Below, piece by piece: positions 57,197 to 64,000 of a stretch of 64,000 nucleotides of DNA. Origin of the DNA: Pseudomonas laurentiana (GTDB lineage: Bacteria > Pseudomonadota > Gammaproteobacteria > Pseudomonadales > Pseudomonadaceae). Position numbers and translations under genes: made by a program. Below the pieces are notes generated by a model that saw nothing but the letters and a program-made list of their open reading frames with translations, did not search any database and was not told where the DNA came from. The stretch is from the NCBI RefSeq assembly GCF_014648275.1, contig NZ_BMQU01000013.1:62001-126000 (forward strand), written 5' to 3'. Positions within the stretch are counted from its first letter, which is position 1, and the number at the start of each line of letters is the position of its first letter.

Positions 57197-57625
57197 TCAG
57201 AGTCGCTGTAAGCGGTGATCTTGCAGAGCATAGCCCTGTTGGCGGTAGAAACGGAAACTCTCCCGTGTCGCCTGACGAATCGCGGGGTCTTCCACCACGA
57301 TTTCAGCGATGCGGGTAAAACGATCAGCGAAGCCTGGTACCTTCAGGTCGAGGTTGATCAGCAGGTCCTGATGGCTACCGGGATCGTCGCCCAGGCCGAG
57401 TACAACGCTGGCGTCGGGGTCGTCTTCGCCACGGCTGTGCGGCACGAAGGCCTCGCCCTTGAAACGCCAGAGCAGTTCATCCAGTTCGTCGCGCTGAGGG
57501 CTGTCGCTGCAATTGAGGTAGACCCTGTGGCCGAGGCGCCAGGCCTTCTCGCACAATTTGCAGGCGAACATCAGACGCGCCGAAAGGGCAGGGCTTGGGA
57601 GGATGTAGAAATCGACTTGGCTCAT
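57197..57625 (-). CDS. holC: DNA polymerase III subunit chi
   Basis: A 142-residue clamp-loader accessory subunit that binds SSB and psi. Typical sequence is SQVDFYILPSPALSARLMFACKLCEKAWRLGHRVYLNCSD, then ELLWRFKGEAFVPHS and the C-terminal region RESFRFYRQQGYALQDHRL. It lies 53 bases after pepA on the minus strand; pepA-holC-valS is an old conserved order in gammaproteobacteria. Confidence 0.95.
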   Translation of the reverse strand: MSQVDFYILPSPALSARLMFACKLCEKAWRLGHRVYLNCSDSPQRDELDELLWRFKGEAFVPHSRGEDDPDASVVLGLGDDPGSHQDLLINLDLKVPGFADRFTRIAEIVVEDPAIRQATRESFRFYRQQGYALQDHRLQRL

Positions 57626-57678
57626 GGTGTGCAGTTCCCGCCGGCTGCGCGTGTTCGGCGCAGCCGGGCAGGGTAGCC

Positions 57679-59352
<1,674 letters not shown>

Positions 59353-59457
59353 GCGCCAACTTTTTTGCCGGTTTTCACGTCTGCAGCGTGTAGCCGGTGC
59401 GACTGCTACGTTTCCCTTGTTCGGCTGTTTGAGCCTGACAACCCAGGAGTGTCTGGT

Positions 59458-60573
59458 TTGATCGTCTTCCGTTATCTGTCTCGCGAGGTCATGCTGACCT
59501 TGAGCGCCGTCAGCGCCGTGCTGCTGGTCATCATCATGAGCGGGCGCTTCATCAAGTACCTTGCCCAGGCTGCACAGGGGCTGCTCGACCCGAGCGTGTT
59601 GTTCATGATCATGGGCTTCCGCATGCCGGGGTTCCTGCAACTGATCCTGCCACTGGGCCTGTTTCTGGGGATCTTGCTCGCCTATGGTCGGCTCTACCTG
59701 GAAAGCGAGATGACTGTGCTCGCCGCCACCGGGATGAGTCAGCAGCGTCTGCTGGCCATGACCATGGCCCCCGCCTTGCTGGTGGCCTTGCTCGTGGCCT
59801 GGATGAGCCTGGCCCTTGCGCCTCAGGGCATGGCGCGGGTAGCGCAGATCATCAACGAGCAGGACGCCTTGACCGAGTTCGATACCCTGGTACCGGGGCG
59901 TTTCCAGACCTTGCGTGACGGTTCGCGTGTCACCTACAGCGAGCAGTTGTCCGATAACCGGGAGAACCTCGGCGGCGTGTTCATTTCCGAGCGGCGTTTC
60001 TCCCAGGACAAGAGCAAGGACCGCGGTCCTTCAGTGCTGGTGGCCGAGAAGGGACGCCAGGAGGTGCAGGCCGATGGCAACCGTTACCTGATTCTGGAAA
60101 ACGGCTACCGCTACGACGGTAATCCGGGGCAGGCTGATTACCGGGTCATCAAGTACGACACCTACGGGGTGCTGCTGCCCAAGCCGGAAGTCAGTGAGGA
60201 AGTGACGGATCGCGAGGCGATCCCGACGTCGAAGCTGCTGGGTGCCAAGACCTTGCGAGAGCGCTCCGAGTTGCAATGGCGGATTTCGCTGCCGTTGCTG
60301 GTGTTTGTCGTGACCTTGCTGGCCGTGCCGCTGTCGCGCGTCAACCCGCGTCAAGGACGCTTCCTCAAGCTACTCCCGGCGATTCTTTTGTATATGGCTT
60401 ATCTGACAATGTTGATCGCTGCGCGTGGCGCTCTGGAAAAGGGCAAGGTACCGATCGCCCTGGGGCTGTGGTGGGTGCATGGGTTGTTCCTGCTCATTGG
60501 TATCGGGTTGATGTACTGGGAACCGCTGAAGCTCAAGCGTGCTGCCCGCCGTACGGAGGTGGCCCGTGGTTAA
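59458..60573 (+). CDS. lptF: LPS export permease LptF (TTG start)
   Basis: A 371-residue inner-membrane subunit of LptB2FG. It has three N-terminal helices, a periplasmic jellyroll (about residues 125-265) and three C-terminal helices. Typical start: LIVFRYLSREVMLTLSAVSAVLLVIIMSGRFIKYLAQAAQG. The TTG at 59458 is chosen because homologues begin here and AGGAG lies eight bases upstream; an earlier in-frame ATG-type start would add a cysteine-rich non-conserved tail. The end overlaps lptG by eight bases. Confidence 0.95.
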   Translation: MIVFRYLSREVMLTLSAVSAVLLVIIMSGRFIKYLAQAAQGLLDPSVLFMIMGFRMPGFLQLILPLGLFLGILLAYGRLYLESEMTVLAATGMSQQRLLAMTMAPALLVALLVAWMSLALAPQGMARVAQIINEQDALTEFDTLVPGRFQTLRDGSRVTYSEQLSDNRENLGGVFISERRFSQDKSKDRGPSVLVAEKGRQEVQADGNRYLILENGYRYDGNPGQADYRVIKYDTYGVLLPKPEVSEEVTDREAIPTSKLLGAKTLRERSELQWRISLPLLVFVVTLLAVPLSRVNPRQGRFLKLLPAILLYMAYLTMLIAARGALEKGKVPIALGLWWVHGLFLLIGIGLMYWEPLKLKRAARRTEVARG

Positions 60574-61627
60574 ACTCGATCGTTACATCGGCAAGAGCGT
60601 GTTCCTGGCAATTATTGCCGTGCTGGGGATCATTCTTGGCCTGGCCTCGCTGTTTGCCTACATTGATGAAATGAGCGACATCAGCAACACCTACACCCTG
60701 ATGGATGCCGCCAGCTATATCCTGTTGACCGCGCCTCGTCGCATCTACGACATGTTGCCGATGGCGGCACTGATCGGCTGCCTGATCGGCCTTGGCAGCT
60801 TGGCCAGTAGCAGTGAGTTGACCATCATGCGCGCGGCCGGGGTGTCCATCGGTCGTATCGTCTGGGCGGTCATGAAGCCGATGCTGGTGCTGATGCTGAT
60901 CGGCGTGTTGATTGGCGAGTACCTGGCCCCTGTCACGGAGAACAAGGCCCAGGCCGACCGTTCTCTGGCGCAGGGCGGCGGGGAAGCGCAGTCCTCCAAG
61001 CGAGGCATGTGGCATCGCCAGGGCGATGAATTCGTCCATATCAACAGTGTGCAACCCAATGGCCTGCTCTATGGCGTGACCCGTTACCGGTTCGACAGCG
61101 AGCGCCATATGCTGACCTCCAGTTTTGCGCGCAAGGCCCAGTATCAGACGGATCATTGGCTGCTCAGTGGCGTGACCACCACGCATTTCCATGGCGACAG
61201 CACCGAAGTGCTCAAAAGTGCCGAGGAACGTTGGGATGTGTCGGTTACGCCGGCGCTGTTGAATACCGTGGTCGTTGCACCGGATTCGCTCTCGATCACA
61301 GGGCTGTGGGATTACATTCATTACCTGTCTGACCAAGGTTTGAACAATGCCCGTTACTGGTTGGCGTTCTGGACCAAGGTGATGCAGCCTGTTGTGACGG
61401 CGGCGCTAGTGCTTATGGCCGTATCGTTCATCTTTGGCCCCTTGCGTTCCGTGACCTTGGGGCAGCGTGTGTTCACCGGTGTGCTGGTGGGCTTCACCTT
61501 CCGAATTGCCCAGGACCTGCTGGGACCCTCCAGCCAGGTGTTCGGTTTCCCGCCATTGTTGGCGGTGCTGATCCCGGCGGGTATCTGTGCGTTGACAGGG
61601 GTGTGGTTGTTGCGCAGGGCCGGTTGA
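60566..61627 (+). CDS. lptG: LPS export permease LptG (GTG start)
   Basis: A 353-residue partner of LptF with the same six-helix plus jellyroll layout. It starts VVKLDRYIGKSVFLAIIAVLGIILGLASLFAYIDE, and the C-terminal helices contain FGPLRSVTLGQRVFTGVLVGFTFRIAQDLLGPSSQVFGFPPLLAVLIPAGICA. GTG at 60566 has GGAGG five bases upstream. Overlap with lptF indicates coupled, equimolar synthesis. It is followed by a strong bidirectional terminator. Confidence 0.96.
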   Translation: MVKLDRYIGKSVFLAIIAVLGIILGLASLFAYIDEMSDISNTYTLMDAASYILLTAPRRIYDMLPMAALIGCLIGLGSLASSSELTIMRAAGVSIGRIVWAVMKPMLVLMLIGVLIGEYLAPVTENKAQADRSLAQGGGEAQSSKRGMWHRQGDEFVHINSVQPNGLLYGVTRYRFDSERHMLTSSFARKAQYQTDHWLLSGVTTTHFHGDSTEVLKSAEERWDVSVTPALLNTVVVAPDSLSITGLWDYIHYLSDQGLNNARYWLAFWTKVMQPVVTAALVLMAVSFIFGPLRSVTLGQRVFTGVLVGFTFRIAQDLLGPSSQVFGFPPLLAVLIPAGICALTGVWLLRRAG

Positions 61628-61641
61628 GTCTTAACCCGTAT

Positions 61642-61671
61642 GAAAAAGCCGACCCTGGGGTCGGCTTTTTC
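61642..61671. terminator. Bidirectional intrinsic terminator between lptG and the RDD gene
   Basis: A perfect 13-bp stem (61642-61654 with 61659-61671) with core AAAAAGCCGACC and a CTGG loop carries A and T tracts on both sides. It serves lptG on the plus strand and the RDD gene on the minus strand. Confidence 0.92.
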
Positions 61672-61697
61672 ATGTGTGTCTGATTACATTTCAGTAT

Positions 61698-62195
61698 TCA
61701 GGTCTTTTCCTTGCCCTTCTTGGGGATGCGCACCAGTTGACTGTCTGAGTACATGTCATGCCAGCTGCGTTTTTGTTTGTCGATCAACACCCAGAAGAAG
61801 CCCAGGCCGAGGCACAGCCAGGAGGCGATAGAGACGACAAAGCGCAACAGCGCCTGCCACAGGCCGATGGCACTGCCGTCGGCGTTCTGCACGCGAATCC
61901 CCCAGACCTGCATCCCCAAGGTCTGCCCGCCATGGGTCCAGAACTTGGCAAAGAATCCAAAGAGCATGAACACCAGAATGGTCGACAGCAGCGGGTCCGT
62001 GTCCAGGGCTCCGGCGTCGGTCAGTTCGCGCATCCTGGCCTCGCCAATGAACGCCATCATGATCATCTTGTAGACCAGGGTGGTGACCATCAGTAGCGCA
62101 GTACACAGCAGGAAATCATAGAACATCGCCGCCAGGCGGCGCCCCAGGCCGACGGCGGGGAAGTCGCCTTGAGGCTTCAACAGGTGCTTGGGCAT
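61698..62195 (-). CDS. RDD-family membrane protein
   Basis: A 165-residue inner-membrane protein with three predicted helices and the RDD domain: GLGRRLAAMFYDFLLCTALLMV begins with the Arg-Arg of the family, and FWTHGGQTLGMQVWGIRVQNADGSAIGLWQALLRFV is the second conserved block. RDD proteins are mostly of unknown function; a few affect ion exchange or stress. The ATG at 62195 is chosen because it fits homologues and is preceded by GAGGGC. Confidence 0.85.
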   Translation of the reverse strand: MPKHLLKPQGDFPAVGLGRRLAAMFYDFLLCTALLMVTTLVYKMIMMAFIGEARMRELTDAGALDTDPLLSTILVFMLFGFFAKFWTHGGQTLGMQVWGIRVQNADGSAIGLWQALLRFVVSIASWLCLGLGFFWVLIDKQKRSWHDMYSDSQLVRIPKKGKEKT

Positions 62196-62246
62196 GCAGG
62201 AAGCCCTCCTTGCTAAAAACACCCATTCTACGGAATTACAGGCACA

Positions 62247-62280
62247 AAAAAGCCCCTGCTGTTCCCAGCAGGGGCTTTTT
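62247..62280. terminator. Bidirectional intrinsic terminator after the cold-shock gene
   Basis: A perfect 15-bp stem (62247-62261 with 62266-62280), core GCCCCTGCTG, loop TTCC, flanked by A and T tracts. It ends the cold-shock transcript nine bases after its stop codon and would also stop plus-strand read-through. Confidence 0.93.
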
Positions 62281-62289
62281 ATCGGGAAA

Positions 62290-62502
62290 TCAATTTTCCG
62301 CGATAACTTCGTCAGCCTGCATGCCTTTCTGGCCTTGCACGGCGATGAAGGTAACTTTCTGGCCTTCTTTCAGGCTCTTGAAGCCATTGCCCTGAATAGC
62401 GCGGAAGTGTACGAACAGATCCGGACCGCTTTCTGGAGTGATGAAACCAAAACCTTTTTCGTCGTTAAACCACTTGACGGTACCGCTCTGACGAGTCGAC
62501 AT
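62290..62502 (-). CDS. Cold-shock protein, CspA family
   Basis: A 70-residue single cold-shock domain. RNP1 is KGFGFITP and RNP2 is LFVHFRAI; the basic and aromatic surface is intact ([15 protein letters not shown]). Such proteins act as RNA chaperones or antiterminators. The start has AGGAAATAAGCT upstream. The leader is long and A/T-rich, and a candidate promoter at 62666-62695 would give a leader of about 155 bases. Whether it is cold-induced or constitutive cannot be told from the protein. Confidence 0.96.
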   Translation of the reverse strand: MSTRQSGTVKWFNDEKGFGFITPESGPDLFVHFRAIQGNGFKSLKEGQKVTFIAVQGQKGMQADEVIAEN

Positions 62503-62849
62503 AGCTTATTTCCTATGAAACTTAGAATTAGTAACAGTTTCTTTCAAATGAAAGAGTACTGGGCTGGGTTGCAGGAAAGTAAGAGACGTCGAACGGGTTG
62601 TAGCAAACCTCAGAGCTACTGCCCAGGTCACGAACTATTGCGACCCATGCAAACACAGTGGACAGACAATACGCTAACTTTGAAGACAAAAACAAGCCCT
62701 GAAAAGCGCCGGATTTCGACCTTTTGACCGGTGCTCAGGCATTTTTTTCTGGCGTGTTCCAAGCGGTTTTTCGGCTCTGTTCAAATGCTCCGAAACGCGT
62801 TCGGTTACGAAAATGCCGAGCGCGTTTCGTCGCGTGTTTTGTGCCGTTC
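62503..62849 (-). promoter_or_regulatory. 347-base region between gcvT and the cold-shock gene
   Basis: No gene is visible. On the minus strand TTGTTT (62690-62695) and TATTGT (62666-62671) with an 18-base spacer form a plausible promoter for the cold-shock gene. Its leader would run about 155 bases and be unusually A/T-rich near the start codon. Toward gcvT lies a large inverted repeat, CGAAACGCG (62791-62799) with CGCGTTTCG (62821-62829) and an inner CGG/CCG pair, just after the gcvT stop. Confidence 0.5.
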
Positions 62850-63974
62850 TCAGCCGCGGTAGTAGCGTTGGGCAACAAAAGGCATCTTGCTGACTTTCAT
62901 GGCTACGCGCTTGCCTCGGACAATGGCCCACACCGGGGTATCCAGTGCGGCATGTGCAGCATCCAGATAACCCATGGCCACAGGGGCGCTCAGGGTCGGG
63001 CCGAATCCACCACTGCAGACACGGCCAATGACGCTGCCGGCCTCATCGACAATCTCGGCATCTTCACGTACGGGGGTGCGTTCCTGAGGCAGCAGGCCGA
63101 CACGCTTGCGTGCAACACCGTCGTGCTGTTGAGCGAAGATGCGCTCGGCACCCGGGAAGCCGCCGGCTCGTGCGCCATCGGCACGGCGTACTTTGGAGAT
63201 AGCCCAGAGCAGGCTCGCCTCGATAGGCGTGGTTTGCGCATTCATGTCATGGCCATACAGGCACAGGCCAGCTTCCAGGCGCAGCGAGTCGCGTGCACCC
63301 AGGCCGATTGGCGCCACTTCCGGCTCAGCCAGCAGGCGACGGGCCAGCGCATCGGCATTGGCGGCCGGCACAGAAATTTCAAAGCCGTCTTCACCGGTGT
63401 AGCCGGATCGGCTGACGTAGCAATCCACACCCAGCAACTGCACGCGGGTGAATTGCATGAAGGTCATGCCCGCGACCTCAGGTGCCAGGCGTGCCAGTAC
63501 CTTGACCGCCGCTGGGCCCTGCAGGGCCAGCAGCGCGCGCTCTTCAAACAAGGGCTGGATTTCGCACTGGCTGCCGATGTGCTTGCGCAGATGCGCCAGG
63601 TCCTGGTCCTTGCAGGCGGCGTTGACCACCAGGAACAGGGTGTCGTTGCCCAGGTTGGCGACCATCAGGTCGTCGAGGATGCCGCCTTGTTCGTTGGTGA
63701 ACATGGCATAGCGCTGCATACCGACTGGCAAATCGATGATATCCACCGGTACCAGGCTTTCCAGGGCCTTGGCCGCTTCACTGCCGGTCAGGCGGATCTG
63801 GCCCATGTGCGAGACATCGAACAGCCCGGCCTGCTCACGGCTGTGCAGGTGTTCTTTCATCACTCCCAGGGGGTACTGCACGGGCATGTCGTAGCCGGCG
63901 AAAGGCACCATGCGTGCGCCCAGTTCCAGGTGCAGGGCATGCAGTGGGGTGGTGTGCAGTGTTTCGGTGGACAT
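62850..63974 (-). CDS. gcvT: Glycine cleavage system aminomethyltransferase GcvT
   Basis: A 374-residue T-protein that transfers the methylene group from aminomethyl-lipoyl H-protein to tetrahydrofolate. Conserved blocks are MVPFAGYDMPVQYPLGVMKEHLHSREQAGLFDVSHMGQI, GGILDDLMVANLG, SGYTGEDGFEISVP and RDSLRLEAGLCLYGHDM with the catalytic Asp/Arg region. The ATG at 63974 has AAGGAGTCATC upstream. In P. putida it heads or ends a gcv-sdaA cluster outside this window. The window ends 26 bases upstream, so a glycine riboswitch cannot be assessed. Confidence 0.97.
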   Translation of the reverse strand: MSTETLHTTPLHALHLELGARMVPFAGYDMPVQYPLGVMKEHLHSREQAGLFDVSHMGQIRLTGSEAAKALESLVPVDIIDLPVGMQRYAMFTNEQGGILDDLMVANLGNDTLFLVVNAACKDQDLAHLRKHIGSQCEIQPLFEERALLALQGPAAVKVLARLAPEVAGMTFMQFTRVQLLGVDCYVSRSGYTGEDGFEISVPAANADALARRLLAEPEVAPIGLGARDSLRLEAGLCLYGHDMNAQTTPIEASLLWAISKVRRADGARAGGFPGAERIFAQQHDGVARKRVGLLPQERTPVREDAEIVDEAGSVIGRVCSGGFGPTLSAPVAMGYLDAAHAALDTPVWAIVRGKRVAMKVSKMPFVAQRYYRG

Positions 63975-64000
63975 TGATGACTCCTTGGGGCTTGAGAGGG

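Noticed and set aside
62188-62727. 179-codon plus-strand frame over the cold-shock gene and its leader
   Set aside because: It crosses a strong bidirectional terminator and is antisense to a clear cold-shock protein.
63975-64000. Possible glycine riboswitch before gcvT
   Set aside because: Only 26 bases upstream are available, so neither presence nor absence can be shown.

Overview
The window is chromosomal DNA of a fluorescent Pseudomonas, most like the P. putida / P. fluorescens side of the genus. The evidence is the gene order (dpp-opdP, SIMPL gene-roxSR, gatCAB, mreBCD, tldD-pmbA, ptsO-rapZ-ptsN-hpf-rpoN-lpt-kds, mla-ibaG-murA-hisGDC, hupN, valS-holC-pepA, lptFG, gcvT), roughly 60% G+C, an OprD-family porin, short HisG, and Pseudomonas-type REP doublets. 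It is almost entirely conserved core genome. I found no rRNA, tRNA, CRISPR array, prophage or insertion sequence.

Layout. 1-6820 (minus): peptide uptake operon with three periplasmic binding proteins, an OpdP-like porin and the start of the dppB permease. 7137-9866: a SIMPL-domain periplasmic protein divergent from the RoxS/RoxR redox two-component system. 9998-14256: an AEC carrier, an amino-acid permease, a carboxymuconolactone-decarboxylase-like protein, a CaCA antiporter and a short RlpA-like lipoprotein. 14348-17560 (minus): gatCAB for tRNA-dependent amidation. 17764-28873 (plus): mreBCD, maf, rng, yhdP, a nitrilase-family gene and tldD, covering cell shape, RNA processing and envelope lipid transport. 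28916-33387: yjgA, pmbA (tldE), a second divergent pmbA-like gene and a CatB-type acetyltransferase. This last part is the least conserved segment and the best candidate for something new. 33417-40422 (minus): kdsD-kdsC-lptC-lptA-lptB, then rpoN-hpf-ptsN-rapZ-ptsO (LPS supply and export, sigma-54, nitrogen PTS). 40681-48606 (plus): mlaFEDCB, ibaG, murA, hisG, hisD, hisC. 48745-53671: an MFS transporter, an NTF2-like protein, a GIY-YIG protein, ndpA, hupN and rlmF. 53779-59172 (minus): pepA, holC, a hypothetical gene and valS. 59458-63974: lptFG, an RDD protein, a cold-shock protein and gcvT.

Functionally the window is dominated by envelope biogenesis. Kds and Lpt proteins make and export LPS, Mla and YhdP move phospholipids, MurA starts peptidoglycan synthesis and MreBCD organises it. 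PTS-Ntr and RpoN provide nitrogen and carbon control. The most interesting items are the tandem TldE paralogue with a rewritten C-terminal signature, a probable ATT start codon for mreC, a hairpin plus T-run just upstream of gatC, the long leaders of hupN and the cold-shock gene, and three REP doublets of visibly different sequence. Synteny remarks rest on remembered gene orders and were not checked by a search.
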